A stretch of 64,000 bases of DNA, from assembly GCF_900096975.1 (NCBI RefSeq), contig NZ_FMYQ01000010.1, positions 150,691-214,690 on the forward strand, given 5' to 3'. The stretch comes from Paraburkholderia lycopersici. Lineage in GTDB: Bacteria; Pseudomonadota; Gammaproteobacteria; Burkholderiales; Burkholderiaceae. Shown one piece after another: positions 17,969-26,981 of this stretch (position 1 is its first letter; the number at the start of each line of letters is the position of its first letter). The notes beneath the pieces were generated by a model. The model saw only the letters and a list, made by a program, of their open reading frames with translations, searched no databases and had not been told where the DNA came from. The position numbers and the translations under genes are program-made.

Positions 17969-19519
17969 TCAGTTGTTCGTCGCTTCGCCGCGCCAGGCCG
18001 CGAAGTGCTGCTGGTCTTCGGAGCCCTCGAAGTCCATGTTGTCGCGGCCGGGGCTCACCTCGTAGTAGTCGAGCACCGCCGCGAGCGGATCGAAGCCCTC
18101 GGCCGTCGGATCGACGCCGGGCTTGAAGCAGTTGCCCTGGTAGATCTGATGCACGGGCAGCCACGCCTGCGCGTACTTCTGCGGCTCGTCCTCGAAAATC
18201 TCCTTGCAGTGGTCGCTGCAGAAATGGAACTTGTTGCCGAGGTAATCCGACTCGCGCGCGCAGATCTTCGTCGCGTCGCCGGGCTCGGTGAACAGCATCG
18301 GAATCTGGCAGGTCTGGCACAGCATCGGCAGCGTCTTGAGATAGAAGCGGTTGCCGGCCTCGGCCTGCTCGCGCCAGTATTCGAAACGCGGGCGATAGTG
18401 GCGGTCGAACGTGTCGGGGTAATGCGCGGCGAGCCACGTCATTTCGTCCTCGCGCGGAATCCACGTGTGGAACGGCGCGGCCGCGCCGAAGCCGTAGAAC
18501 GTCGCCCACGCCTGGTGGCTGATGTGGTCCTTGCCTTCGCACGCGTCCTTCCAGCCCTTCGGCTCGCGGATGCCGTAGCGCGCGAGGTCCTTGAAGAGCG
18601 CGCCGCCGTTCTGCTCGGCGTACATTTCCCACGCCTCTTTCCAGCTCATCACGCGCTTGGGCTGCATGTAGTCCATCATCATCGCGACGAGCGTGAGCAG
18701 CCGGTAGCCGCGCCAGAACCACTTGTCGATCCACTTCTGCACGATCGGCACGTTGTCCGGGTCCTGTTCGAGCATGAACTTGATGCACTCGATGCCGAGC
18801 GTCATGTGGCGCGACTCGTCCGACTGCGCGGAGAAGCCGAACGTGACGGTGGACATGTCGCCGTTGTAGGCCGCGCCCGACATGAACGGCACGAACAGCA
18901 GATTGGTCAGCACGTACTCGAACGAGAAGCTCACCGCGGTCAGGAACTCGAACGGCCCGGCCGTGGAGGCGTCCTCGAAGAACGACTTCGGCACGGACAG
19001 ATACCAGACGCGGTCGAACCAGTGGTTCGTGTGGTGCATGCCGTTGAAGAACTTGTTGTACGTCGAGATCGCGTGCGTTTCGGTCTGGTAGTGGCGCAGC
19101 TCGTCGATCGACTGCATCTGGCAGGCCACGCGCGCGCCCTCGCCGGTGAAGTGCCGGCCGACGTGCGCGAAGCCGCGGTGCGCGTAGTATTCGAGCGGCG
19201 TCACGCCCTGGATGAAGAGCTTCAGCGCGTTGACGTAACGCGCATCGGTCACGCCGAGGAACGCGTTGTTCTGCGTGAACGCGTCGATCACCGCGTAGAG
19301 CTTCTTCTCCTTCTCGCCCTGGTATTTCCAGTAGGCGTCCATCGTGAGGCGAAACGGGTCCACCCACTGATCCCAGTCGTGAATCTTGATGCCTTCGTAG
19401 CGGTCGTACGGAAAGACCTTGTCCATCGGCTGATAAGTGGTCTCCCAGCCGAGGCCGCGCGTCATCGCGGCATAGCGTTCTTTCAGGCCGAGCTTTTTCT
19501 TCAGCACTGGCGTGTCCAT
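17969..19519 (-). CDS. dmpN: phenol hydroxylase large oxygenase component P3
   Basis: This 516-residue catalytic subunit hydroxylates phenol to catechol at a carboxylate-bridged diiron centre. Both iron-binding E-x-x-H motifs are seen: SIDELRHYQTE and AQSDESRHMTLGIE. A C-terminal metal-binding segment contains MLCQTCQIPMLF and HFCSDHCKEIFEDEPQKY. The ATG at 19519 is chosen because AAGGAG lies eight bases upstream; a Met at 19534 has none, although it keeps frame. Known DmpN has 517 residues. Gene order K-L-M-N-O-P is the standard one. Confidence 0.96.
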   Translation of the reverse strand: MDTPVLKKKLGLKERYAAMTRGLGWETTYQPMDKVFPYDRYEGIKIHDWDQWVDPFRLTMDAYWKYQGEKEKKLYAVIDAFTQNNAFLGVTDARYVNALKLFIQGVTPLEYYAHRGFAHVGRHFTGEGARVACQMQSIDELRHYQTETHAISTYNKFFNGMHHTNHWFDRVWYLSVPKSFFEDASTAGPFEFLTAVSFSFEYVLTNLLFVPFMSGAAYNGDMSTVTFGFSAQSDESRHMTLGIECIKFMLEQDPDNVPIVQKWIDKWFWRGYRLLTLVAMMMDYMQPKRVMSWKEAWEMYAEQNGGALFKDLARYGIREPKGWKDACEGKDHISHQAWATFYGFGAAAPFHTWIPREDEMTWLAAHYPDTFDRHYRPRFEYWREQAEAGNRFYLKTLPMLCQTCQIPMLFTEPGDATKICARESDYLGNKFHFCSDHCKEIFEDEPQKYAQAWLPVHQIYQGNCFKPGVDPTAEGFDPLAAVLDYYEVSPGRDNMDFEGSEDQQHFAAWRGEATNN

Positions 19520-19558
19520 GCGTGTCTCCTTCATGATTCGGCGTTCGATGCGCCGCGG

Positions 19559-19828
19559 TCAATGTTTCCAGCTGAGCGTGAACTGGTCGTCGTCTTCGTC
19601 GATGTGGCCCGACAGCGTGATGAGGTTGACGTGAAGCTGCTGCAGGTCGAAGCGCGCGCCCGTCAGGTCCTCGATCGTCTGGCGGCGGATCGTGAGGTGT
19701 CCCGGTGCGTCGATCTTGACCATGCCCGGCGACTCGACGGCGACCGCGTTCGGGTTGTCCGCGAGGATCGCCTCGACCACTGGTCTGGACTCCTCATTGG
19801 ACTGGAATGCAATGAATACGTTGGACAT
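19559..19828 (-). CDS. dmpM: phenol hydroxylase effector (activator) component P2
   Basis: This 89-residue cofactorless effector protein docks on the diiron oxygenase and is needed for turnover. It begins SNVFIAFQSNEESRPVVEAI, continues ILADNPNAVAVESPGMVKID, and ends near FTLSWKH. These blocks and the length match the MmoB/DmpM effector family. It sits between dmpL and dmpN with gaps of 31 and 39 bases. Confidence 0.95.
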   Translation of the reverse strand: MSNVFIAFQSNEESRPVVEAILADNPNAVAVESPGMVKIDAPGHLTIRRQTIEDLTGARFDLQQLHVNLITLSGHIDEDDDQFTLSWKH

Positions 19829-19859
19829 ACGTGTTCCTTCGATCAGATCTGGACGGGCG

Positions 19860-20858
19860 TTACTGTTGCGCGATGCCGAGCTTCGCGAAGCGCGCGCGAA
19901 GCTGCTCGCGCACTTCGTCGAGCGCCGCGTGGCCGAGCGCGGGGAACGCCAGTTCGGCGACGGGCAGCAGCGCCGCGGCGGCCTGCTCTTCCCAGTGGTG
20001 CGCCCAGCGTGCGAGGCACGCGCGGTTGTCTTCCGATTCGGCGGCCATGGTCTTGACGACCGCGTCGATCCAGCGGCCCGATTCGTCGTGCCACTCGGGC
20101 ATGAAGGCGGTCAGCATGGCGACGGCGGAGCCGCCTTTGAGCGCCACCTGCTCGTCGACGAAGCGGTCGTACACGAGCGGATACAGCAGGCCGTCGAGCA
20201 CGAGGTTCTGCGCGACGAAGAGCTCCACCGGATCGGCGAGAACGAGCGTGTCCTCGACGTAGCGGCGCAACGCCTGCCACGTCGGGTCTTCGAGCCAAGC
20301 GGTCTTCGCGGCGTCCAGCACGTGCGGGCCGGCCATCGTCAGCGCGAGACGCGTCAGATACTGCGCAATGCCGAGGTTGTCCATCGCATGGAACATCGCG
20401 GGCGCGGTGAACGCGGTGCCGTAGCCGAGCGCGCAGATCTGCGAGTTGTTCATGTTCGCGCCCCACGCGGCGTGGCGCAGCGGCACGAGCACGGCGAGCG
20501 CCTGGTCGGCGAGCGTTTCGGGCATGAGGTCGGTCATGCCGCGCGACTCGACGAACTCGAAGTTGGCCTCCATCGTGTCCTGCTGGCGCGCGCGGGTCGT
20601 CGTCCACGAGGCGTAATAGAACTGGCGCGGGTCCTTCAGCGCGTACCAGCTCGACATGACGATCGCGGTACGCGTCGGATCGAACAGCTCGTGGTCGGGG
20701 TCCCACGTCGGGCGATAGTGGAAGTTCGCCTGGGGTTGCGCGCCGAACGTCCCCTCCTGGTAGCGCGACGCCGTTTTGTCCGCGCCGATGTGCTGCGCCA
20801 CGTGCGCGTAGGTGTGTCGCAGCGGCTTGATGTCCACTGTCTTGAGATCGATGGTCAC
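19860..20858 (-). CDS. dmpL: phenol hydroxylase component P1, GTG start
   Basis: This 332-residue beta subunit of the oxygenase is paralogous to the large subunit but lacks the diiron ligands. It starts at a GTG at 20858 (protein MTIDLKTVDIKPLRHTY) with AGGAG upstream, overlapping the dmpK stop as GTGA. Known DmpL has 331 residues. Visible blocks are NFHYRPTWDPDHELFDP, DPRQFYYASWTTTRARQQDT and WGANMNNSQICALGYGTA. The longer open frame upstream to 21149 crosses dmpK and is not coding. Confidence 0.94.
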   Translation of the reverse strand: MTIDLKTVDIKPLRHTYAHVAQHIGADKTASRYQEGTFGAQPQANFHYRPTWDPDHELFDPTRTAIVMSSWYALKDPRQFYYASWTTTRARQQDTMEANFEFVESRGMTDLMPETLADQALAVLVPLRHAAWGANMNNSQICALGYGTAFTAPAMFHAMDNLGIAQYLTRLALTMAGPHVLDAAKTAWLEDPTWQALRRYVEDTLVLADPVELFVAQNLVLDGLLYPLVYDRFVDEQVALKGGSAVAMLTAFMPEWHDESGRWIDAVVKTMAAESEDNRACLARWAHHWEEQAAAALLPVAELAFPALGHAALDEVREQLRARFAKLGIAQQ

Positions 20859-21082
20859 TGCTTGCTCCTGCTGGTCATGGTTTCGCCCGGTTCGCCGAGC
20901 CGCGAGACGTTCTGCGCGACGCAGAACTCCTCGAACGCGGCGAGCGGCAACATCAGTTCGACGCAGAGTTCCGGCTGGCCGACCGAGAATTCGAACTCGA
21001 CGAATCCCCGGGCGTTGACGCCGGTTACCTTGACGAACCTGCGGCCTGGATCGAACGGGTCGTTTGCCGTCTGTCTGTGCAT
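20855..21082 (-). CDS. dmpK: phenol hydroxylase assembly component P0
   Basis: This is a 75-residue first gene of the operon. DmpK-type proteins are not part of the final hydroxylase but bind the oxygenase and are thought to help iron insertion. The blocks DPFDPGRRFVKVTGVNARGF and VEFEFSVGQPELCVELMLPL match the family. The start at 21082 has GGAGGAGA upstream and lies about 20 bases downstream of the expected sigma-54 transcript start. The frame continues upstream to 21250, but that stretch overlaps the promoter. Confidence 0.92.
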   Translation of the reverse strand: MHRQTANDPFDPGRRFVKVTGVNARGFVEFEFSVGQPELCVELMLPLAAFEEFCVAQNVSRLGEPGETMTSRSKQ

Positions 21083-21112
21083 GGCTTGTCTCCTCCATTG
21101 CCCCGGTCTTAA

Positions 21113-21128
21113 TGCACCATCCATGCCA
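21113..21128 (-). promoter_or_regulatory. sigma-54 (-24/-12) promoter of the phenol operon
   Basis: On the minus strand the sequence reads TGGCATGGATGGTGCA. GG at -24 and GC at -12 have the exact ten-base spacing of the sigma-54 consensus TGGCAC-N5-TTGCA. Transcription would start near 21101, shortly before dmpK. Dependence on the adjacent DmpR-type activator is inferred. Confidence 0.82.
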
Positions 21129-21278
21129 TGTATCCGACATACCCGGCAAAAATCTCGATAATTAAGGGTAAGCACCGACATCGGGCTTCCGTCCGAGGCG
21201 CAAAATACTGGTAAACCAGACCTGTCAAAGCTCAATATGAGATAGTTCAAACGGTTGATTTAGAGCGGCTTTTCATGA

Positions 21279-21292
21279 TTTGATCAATGCAT
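21279..21292. promoter_or_regulatory. candidate DmpR upstream activating site
   Basis: TTTGATCAATGCAT contains the palindrome TTGATCAA (21280-21287), the half of the TTGATCAATTGATCAA site bound by DmpR/XylR relatives. It sits about 180 bases upstream of the predicted operon start, within the usual enhancer distance. A looser copy, GGTTGATTTAG, lies near 21254. Confidence 0.55.
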
Positions 21293-21377
21293 CCAGTGGC
21301 ATTTGACGAAATCATCACGACATCGCCCGCATCGGTACTCGAATGACGGGGAAATAGAAAATCTCGACGGAGGAGAC

Positions 21378-23072
21378 ATGACACGGCCCGCACTACCCCC
21401 CTTGCCCACCGACGCCGACCTGCGCCGGCTGATCCATTTTTCAGCCAGCGACGGCCGCATCTGGCTCGCCGGGCAACGGATGGTGCTGATCCACGCGGCG
21501 GCGCTCGGCGCGCTGCGCCGCGAGCTGATGGAGAGCGTCGGCCCAGCCCAGACGCGGCGCCTTTTCACGCGCGCCGGCTTCGCGGCCGGCGAACGTGATG
21601 CGACGCTCGCGCGTGAGATTCGCGGCAACGCGCCGCTCTACGACATGTTCGCGGTCGGGCCGCAGTTGCACATGCTGCAGGGCGCCGTGCAGGTCACGCC
21701 CATCCGCTTCGAGGCCGATCCGTCCACGGGCCGCTTCTACGGCGAATATCGCTGGGAGCATTCGTGGGAGGCCGAGGTGCACAAGCGCAATTTCGGACCG
21801 CAGACGCAGCCGGTGTGCTGGATGCTGATCGGCTACGCGTCGGGCTATACGAGCGCGTTCATGGGCCGCACGATCCTGTTCAAGGAGACGTCGTGCGTCG
21901 GCATGAACGACGTGCATTGCCACATCGTCGGCAAGCCGCTCGAAGAGTGGCCCGACGCCGCCGAGCTGTCGTCGTGGTTCAAGGCCGAGTCGCTGCTCAA
22001 CACGATCCGCGACCTGCAGACCGAAGTCGAATCGCTGCGCCTCGAAATCGCGCCCGACACCGACAAGACGCGGCTCATCGGCCAGTCGCCGGCGTTTCGC
22101 GCGGCCTACGATCTGCTGCAAACGGCGGCGCCGACGCGAGTCACGGTGCTGCTCACCGGCGAAACGGGCGTCGGCAAGGAACGCTTCGCACGCGCGCTGC
22201 ACGCGCTTAGCACGCGCGCGGACGGGCCGTTCGTCGCGATCAACTGCGCGGCGATCCCGCACGCGCTGATCGAATCGGAACTGTTCGGCGCGGAAAAAGG
22301 CGCCTACACGGGCTCGCAGGCCGCGCGCCCCGGCCGCTTCGAGCGGGCAGAAGGCGGCACGCTGTTTCTCGACGAAATCGGCGAACTGCCGCTCGAAGTG
22401 CAGGCGAAACTGCTGCGCGTGATCCAGGAAAGCGAAGTGGAGCGGCTCGGCTCGACGGACAGCCGCAAGGTCGACGTGCGCCTCGTCGCGGCCACCAACC
22501 AGGATCTGGCGCGCGCCGTGCAGGAAGGCCGCTTTCGCGCCGACCTCTATTACCGGATCAACGTCTATCCGGTCGTCATTCCGCCGCTGCGCGAGCGCCG
22601 CGACGACATCGAGCCGCTCGCGCATGCGATGCTCGAACGCTTCGCGTCGCTGCACGGCAAGCCGGTGCCGACGCTCACCGACCATGCCTGCGACGCGTTG
22701 CGCCGCCACGCGTGGCCCGGCAACGTGCGCGAGCTGGAGAACATCGTCGAGCGCGCGGTGATCCTGTCGCGGCCCAACCGCGAGGTCGACGCGAAAGATC
22801 TCTTTCCCGGCATGGGGCCGCCCGAGGGCGCGACGGTCGATCACCTCGGGCAGATCCGGGAAAGCGGCGCCGCGGGCATCGACTGCCATACGCTGCTCGA
22901 CCGCATTCAGGGCTGCGGCGGCGGGCTCGAAGAACTCGAACGCTCGCTGCTGCACGAAGCCGTGAACCGCGCGAACGGCAATCTCGCGGCCGCGGCGCGA
23001 ATGCTCGGCATCACGCGCGCGCAACTGAGCTACCGCCTCAGCCGCAAACAGGACCAGGAGGATCAAACGTGA
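21378..23072 (+). CDS. dmpR: phenol-sensing sigma-54-dependent activator (DmpR/MopR type)
   Basis: This 564-residue activator has an N-terminal phenol sensor, a V4R-type subdomain, an AAA+ domain and a Fis-like HTH. Structural work on MopR names W134 and H106 as phenol contacts and C155, E178, C181 and C189 as zinc ligands. Here all six are present with identical spacing as W126, H98, C147, E170, C173 and C181. Walker A is GETGVGKE and Walker B is GGTLFLDE. The sigma-54 contact loop reads GAYTGS instead of the usual GAFTGA. The HTH is [20 protein letters not shown]. It is transcribed divergently from dmpK; the start has GGAGGAGAC directly upstream. Confidence 0.95.
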   Translation: MTRPALPPLPTDADLRRLIHFSASDGRIWLAGQRMVLIHAAALGALRRELMESVGPAQTRRLFTRAGFAAGERDATLAREIRGNAPLYDMFAVGPQLHMLQGAVQVTPIRFEADPSTGRFYGEYRWEHSWEAEVHKRNFGPQTQPVCWMLIGYASGYTSAFMGRTILFKETSCVGMNDVHCHIVGKPLEEWPDAAELSSWFKAESLLNTIRDLQTEVESLRLEIAPDTDKTRLIGQSPAFRAAYDLLQTAAPTRVTVLLTGETGVGKERFARALHALSTRADGPFVAINCAAIPHALIESELFGAEKGAYTGSQAARPGRFERAEGGTLFLDEIGELPLEVQAKLLRVIQESEVERLGSTDSRKVDVRLVAATNQDLARAVQEGRFRADLYYRINVYPVVIPPLRERRDDIEPLAHAMLERFASLHGKPVPTLTDHACDALRRHAWPGNVRELENIVERAVILSRPNREVDAKDLFPGMGPPEGATVDHLGQIRESGAAGIDCHTLLDRIQGCGGGLEELERSLLHEAVNRANGNLAAAARMLGITRAQLSYRLSRKQDQEDQT

Positions 23073-23815
23073 ACCTGTCGCCCATCCATCCGCTCGCCGA
23101 GGCGCTTCTCGCCGACGCGCACGCACCGTTCGACGACGACGCGCCCGAACCGCACGCGCGCACGCTCGGCGAGCAGGCGTATCACCAGTTGCGCCAGCAC
23201 ATCATCGAAGGACGCTATCCGCCCGGCGCGAAGCTGCGCGTGGAGCACCTGAAAGACGTCTACGGCGTCGGCGCGGGCACGCTGCGCGAGGCGCTCACGC
23301 GGCTCGTCAGCGATGCGCTCGTCGTGGCCGAGGGGCAGCGCGGCTTTCGCGTCATGCCGATGTCGATTGCGGATCTGGAGAACATCACGCGCCTGCGCAT
23401 CCTGATCGAAGTCGATGCGCTGCGCGAATCGGTGCGGCGCGGCGACGCCGCATGGGAGCAGCGCGTGCGCAAGAGCTTCGAGACGCTTTCCGCCTGGGAG
23501 CAGCCCGTGTCGATCGAGAACCGGCCCGCATGGGAAGTTCACAACCGGCGCTTTCACGAAGAGCTGATTTCGGCTGCCGCGTCGCCGTGGACGTATCTGA
23601 TCCTGCGCGTGCTGTCCCAGCACGGCGAGCGCTACCGGCGCGTGTGCATCGGTTTCGAAGACTCGCATCGCGACGTGCATCGCGAACACGTGGACATCTT
23701 CGAGGCGGCGATGCGCCGCGCGGACGCGCGCGCCGCGCTCGCACTCGAAGACCACATCAGCACGACGCTCATGATCGTGAGGAAAATGCCGGCGGAAATG
23801 CTGCCTTTCGCGTAA
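23069..23815 (+). CDS. GntR/FCD regulator coupled to dmpR
   Basis: This 248-residue regulator starts at GTG 23069, which overlaps the dmpR stop as GTGA, with CCAGGAGG upstream. The winged-helix region shows QAYHQLRQHIIEGRYPPGAK and GVGAGTLREALTRLVSDALV. The FCD effector domain contains NRRFHEELISAAASPWTYLI and ALALEDHISTT with the expected His ligands. In Comamonas testosteroni a GntR-family protein (AphS) silences the phenol operon that the DmpR-like AphR activates. A similar dual control is likely here, but which compound it senses and whether it represses are inferred. Confidence 0.85.
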   Translation: MNLSPIHPLAEALLADAHAPFDDDAPEPHARTLGEQAYHQLRQHIIEGRYPPGAKLRVEHLKDVYGVGAGTLREALTRLVSDALVVAEGQRGFRVMPMSIADLENITRLRILIEVDALRESVRRGDAAWEQRVRKSFETLSAWEQPVSIENRPAWEVHNRRFHEELISAAASPWTYLILRVLSQHGERYRRVCIGFEDSHRDVHREHVDIFEAAMRRADARAALALEDHISTTLMIVRKMPAEMLPFA

Positions 23816-23843
23816 CGCGTGCCGCGAAACCAAAGCAGGTCGA

Positions 23844-24962
23844 TCAAGCGCCCAGCAACACGCCGCTGCGCGTCGGCCGCGTGCCCGTCACGCGACCGAG
23901 CGGCGCGCCGGACGTGACGAAACGGATCGCCCTTCGCATATAGAAAACCCCTTCCACCGTGCTCTTCACCGTAACGGTCTCGCCGGTCATCGGGTCGACG
24001 ATATCGAACAGCGGGTCGTGCTCGCGTATCCAGTCGCCGATCCTGGCGCGATGCACGAGAATGCCGCTTCGCGGCGCGTAGAACTGGGCGCTGCCGGCAA
24101 GCGGCGTAGCCGGCGTCAGCAGGTCCGGCAGCGGCTTGACGTCCGCGCCGATGATTGCGCCGCGCCAGCGCAGGTAGTCGATCAGCGCGTTGGCGTCGTG
24201 CTGCGCGCTTTCCCACGAGACGTCGCGCTGGCCGCGGCATTCGATCGTCACCGCCGTCGGTCCGGGCGGCACCGGCTGCGCGGCCGGCATTTGCTGGCGC
24301 AGTTGCCACCACAGCAGGCTATGCGCTTCGTCGAACGCCTGCGCGCCCGAGTCGGTGGCGAGCAGTTGCGCGCGCGAGCCGAGATAGCGCGCGAGCGGCT
24401 CGACGTCGGGCCAGCCCGCCTCGCTCGTGTACACGTGCATGACCGCCTCGAGCGAGCAATGCAGGTCGATGATGAGATCGGCGTCGTGCGAGAGCTTCAG
24501 CAGCGCCGACTGCAGCGAATCGAACTCCGTGAGCGGCTGATGCGCATCCAGCTCTTCGCGCATCAATTGCCGGATCAGTCCGCGATTGCGCCCGGCGTCG
24601 GGGCCGAGCGTCTCCTTCGCGCGCGCAAGCAGCTTCGGGAATGCATGGAAGTGGCGGTTGAAGTTCCTGCCGCTCGCGAGATCGAACCGGCCGACGAACT
24701 GGCCGAGCACATGCTGGTTCAGTCCGACCGGATTCGCGAGCGGCACGAGCACGACATGCGCGGCAAGCGCGTCTTGTGCCTCGAGCTCGGCCAGTTGCGC
24801 GCGCAACAAGACGGCGGTCAGCATGGCCGGCGTTTCGTCGGCGTGGAGCGACGCCTGGATGTAGATCTTCTGGGCAGCGTCGGCAGGGCCGAAATGGAAG
24901 CTCGCCAGTTCGCGAAGCGTGCCGGGCGTGGCACTGAGAAGCGGAATCGATTGCCGGTTCAT
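23844..24962 (-). CDS. M14-family succinylglutamate desuccinylase/aspartoacylase-like protein
   Basis: This 372-residue zinc hydrolase has the M14 ligands HADET (His40, Glu43) and IIDLHCS (His168), followed by the substrate motif SGRNFNRHF. The C-terminal third (from about residue 285) is a beta-rich domain, APRSGILVHRARIGDWIREH and onward, as in AstE-like deacylases. They remove acyl groups from amino acids or amino-acid-like compounds. The start ATG 24962 is used; an upstream TTG at 24968 is less likely. Immediately downstream of a polar amino-acid-type binding protein gene on the same strand, it may process what that protein delivers. Confidence 0.8.
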   Translation of the reverse strand: MNRQSIPLLSATPGTLRELASFHFGPADAAQKIYIQASLHADETPAMLTAVLLRAQLAELEAQDALAAHVVLVPLANPVGLNQHVLGQFVGRFDLASGRNFNRHFHAFPKLLARAKETLGPDAGRNRGLIRQLMREELDAHQPLTEFDSLQSALLKLSHDADLIIDLHCSLEAVMHVYTSEAGWPDVEPLARYLGSRAQLLATDSGAQAFDEAHSLLWWQLRQQMPAAQPVPPGPTAVTIECRGQRDVSWESAQHDANALIDYLRWRGAIIGADVKPLPDLLTPATPLAGSAQFYAPRSGILVHRARIGDWIREHDPLFDIVDPMTGETVTVKSTVEGVFYMRRAIRFVTSGAPLGRVTGTRPTRSGVLLGA

Positions 24963-25001
24963 GAGCAAGTTCGGAGTGGGAATGAGCGAGACTGACAGGA
25001 C

Positions 25002-25772
25002 TCAGTTGCCGTATGGAGCGAAGTCGAAATATCGATGCGCGATCTGCGCATACGTGCCGTCCTTGAGCATGGCCGCGATCGCGCCGTTCATCTGCGCCTG
25101 CAACGCGGTTTCGTCCTTGCGCAGGCCGATGCCCGTACCACGGTCTCCCATCGAGACAGGACCGCCGGCAAACGCGAAGCCATTGCCCTGCGGCGTGCGA
25201 AGGAAGCCGTAGTCGGCTTCGACGTAGCCCAGCAGCGCCGCGTCGAGCCGACCGTTTATCAGGTCGGCGAACACTTCCTCCTGGCTCTTGTAGGTGACGA
25301 CGTGCACGCCCGCCGGCGCCCAGTTCGCGAGCGCGTAGGTTTCGAACTGCGTGCCCGACTGCACCCCGACCGACTTGCCGGCAAGCGATTGAGCGCTGAC
25401 GCCGAAAGAAGCGCCCTTGCGCGCGACGAGCCGCGACTTGAACTGAAACAGCCTGGACGTAAAGAGAATCTGTTGCTCGCGTTTTGCCGTGATCGCCATC
25501 GACGACATGACCGCGTCGATCTTGCGTGCCTGCAGCGCCGGGATCATGCCCGAGAACTCCAGCTCAACCCATTGGCAATGCGCGTGAATACGGCGGCAGA
25601 TTTCGTTGCCGAGATCGACGTCGAACCCCTTGAGCGAGCCGTCGGGCGCCTTGGCGTCCATGGGCGGATAAGTCGGATCGATGCCGAGACGCACCGTGTC
25701 GCCCTCGTGCGCGAAGGCGCTGCTGCCGAGGGCCAGCGCGGCGGAAAGAAGGATCGACGGGATGGTTTTCAT
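25002..25772 (-). CDS. periplasmic amino-acid-type ABC substrate-binding protein
   Basis: This 256-residue solute-binding protein of the HisJ/ArgT class has a signal peptide (MKTIPSILLSAALALGSSAF, cleavage after AHA/FA). The family blocks are VRLGIDPTYPPMDAKAPDGS, LKGFDVDLGNEICRRI and DAVMSSMAITAKREQQILFT. The start 25772 is the Met preceding the signal peptide; the open frame extends upstream without one. No permease or ATPase gene is adjacent, so it must share a transporter encoded elsewhere. The divergent LysR gene starts 123 bases away and is the likely regulator. Confidence 0.85.
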   Translation of the reverse strand: MKTIPSILLSAALALGSSAFAHEGDTVRLGIDPTYPPMDAKAPDGSLKGFDVDLGNEICRRIHAHCQWVELEFSGMIPALQARKIDAVMSSMAITAKREQQILFTSRLFQFKSRLVARKGASFGVSAQSLAGKSVGVQSGTQFETYALANWAPAGVHVVTYKSQEEVFADLINGRLDAALLGYVEADYGFLRTPQGNGFAFAGGPVSMGDRGTGIGLRKDETALQAQMNGAIAAMLKDGTYAQIAHRYFDFAPYGN

Positions 25773-25895
25773 GGTAGGCGGTCGGGGAAAAGTGAGGGGT
25801 CTCCAGCCGATCCGATAGTAGGGTGCCCGCGCGTTCTGGAAAAGCCCGCATTCGTCTATCATGATCACTTTTACCGAACGCTACTTATTGCCGCC

Positions 25896-26843
25896 ATGAG
25901 CCTCACGCTTTCCCAGTTACGGGTTTTCGTTGCCGTTGCCGGACATGGCAGCGTGCGGGCTGCATCCCGCGCGCTCGGCATGGCGCAGAGCGGCGTCACG
26001 CAGCAACTGCAGAACCTCGAAGCGGCGCTGGGCGGCCCCCTGCTCACGCGCACCAATCGCGGCGTCACGCTCACGGCGCTGGGACAGCGGCTACTGGTGC
26101 GGGCGGCGTCCATTCTCGGCGAGTGCGAGCGCGCGAGCGAGGAGGCCCGGCAACTGCGCGGCGACTATGCGGGGGAAGTCGCATTCGGCATGACGACCGA
26201 CCCGCTCATGGACACGCTCGTGCCCGTGCTCGGCGAATACGGCGCGCGCTTTGCGCGCGTCGCGCTGCGTCTGCGCACCGGAACCTCGCGAATGATGATT
26301 TCGTGGATTCGCGAGGGAACGCTCGATTTCGCCCTTGCGCTCGTTTCGGATCAGACCGATACCACCGATCTTTCCGTAACGGAACTCTATCCGTCGAATC
26401 CGGTGGTCATCTGCCGCCGCGGTCATCCGAAGGCAGGCGCGCGGTCGCTTCGGACGCTCGCGCATTGCGGCTGGCTCGCCACGCGCTCGCCTAATATTCT
26501 GGACCCCTATGCTTCCAGCCGGCTCACGACGTTCTTCACCGATCACGGCTTGCCGCCGCCGCACATCGTCGCGACTGTGGAGGGACTGTTCGAAACGCTG
26601 CATTGGGTCAGCGAGACGGATTGCCTCGCGCTGGAGTCGTCCGCGATCGCCACGCGAGGACCGTTCGCCGACCGCCTGGCCTGCATCAGGATAGCGGAGC
26701 GTCCGGCGGCCCAGCGTGTCTGCCTGCTACAGCGCGCGGCCGTGCCGCTCACGCCTGCGGCACAGGAACTGGCGACGATGCTGGCCTCCTATGCGCGCAC
26801 GACGCGTCTTCCCGGAGCGCGGGCCGGGCGCGCGCCACGTTGA
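25896..26843 (+). CDS. LysR-family transcriptional regulator
   Basis: This is a 315-residue regulator. The N-terminal HTH is LSQLRVFVAVAGHGSVRAAS followed by RALGMAQSGVTQQLQNLEAA, and the C-terminal effector domain starts near residue 90 (GEVAFGMTTDPLMDTLVPVL). The effector domain resembles CbsB/AbgR-like regulators of transport and catabolic genes. It is divergent from the binding protein/M14 deacylase pair, with 123 bases between start codons, the classic arrangement in which LysR proteins control the opposite operon. The effector is unknown. Confidence 0.85.
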   Translation: MSLTLSQLRVFVAVAGHGSVRAASRALGMAQSGVTQQLQNLEAALGGPLLTRTNRGVTLTALGQRLLVRAASILGECERASEEARQLRGDYAGEVAFGMTTDPLMDTLVPVLGEYGARFARVALRLRTGTSRMMISWIREGTLDFALALVSDQTDTTDLSVTELYPSNPVVICRRGHPKAGARSLRTLAHCGWLATRSPNILDPYASSRLTTFFTDHGLPPPHIVATVEGLFETLHWVSETDCLALESSAIATRGPFADRLACIRIAERPAAQRVCLLQRAAVPLTPAAQELATMLASYARTTRLPGARAGRAPR

Positions 26844-26981
26844 GGGAGCGCAGCGCTCCAGGCGCTGGGCGCCATGCCGCGTGCGTGACGCCGGGCGAGC
26901 ACAGATTTCAGCTCGACGAAGTTATTGGTCGTGACATAGACCGGATAGACCGGCGCGCGAAAACACCGAAAATACGGATCA

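Noticed and set aside
17933..20056. 707-codon plus-strand frame opposite dmpL-dmpN
   Set aside because: Shadow of the phenol hydroxylase genes; no ribosome site, no domain.
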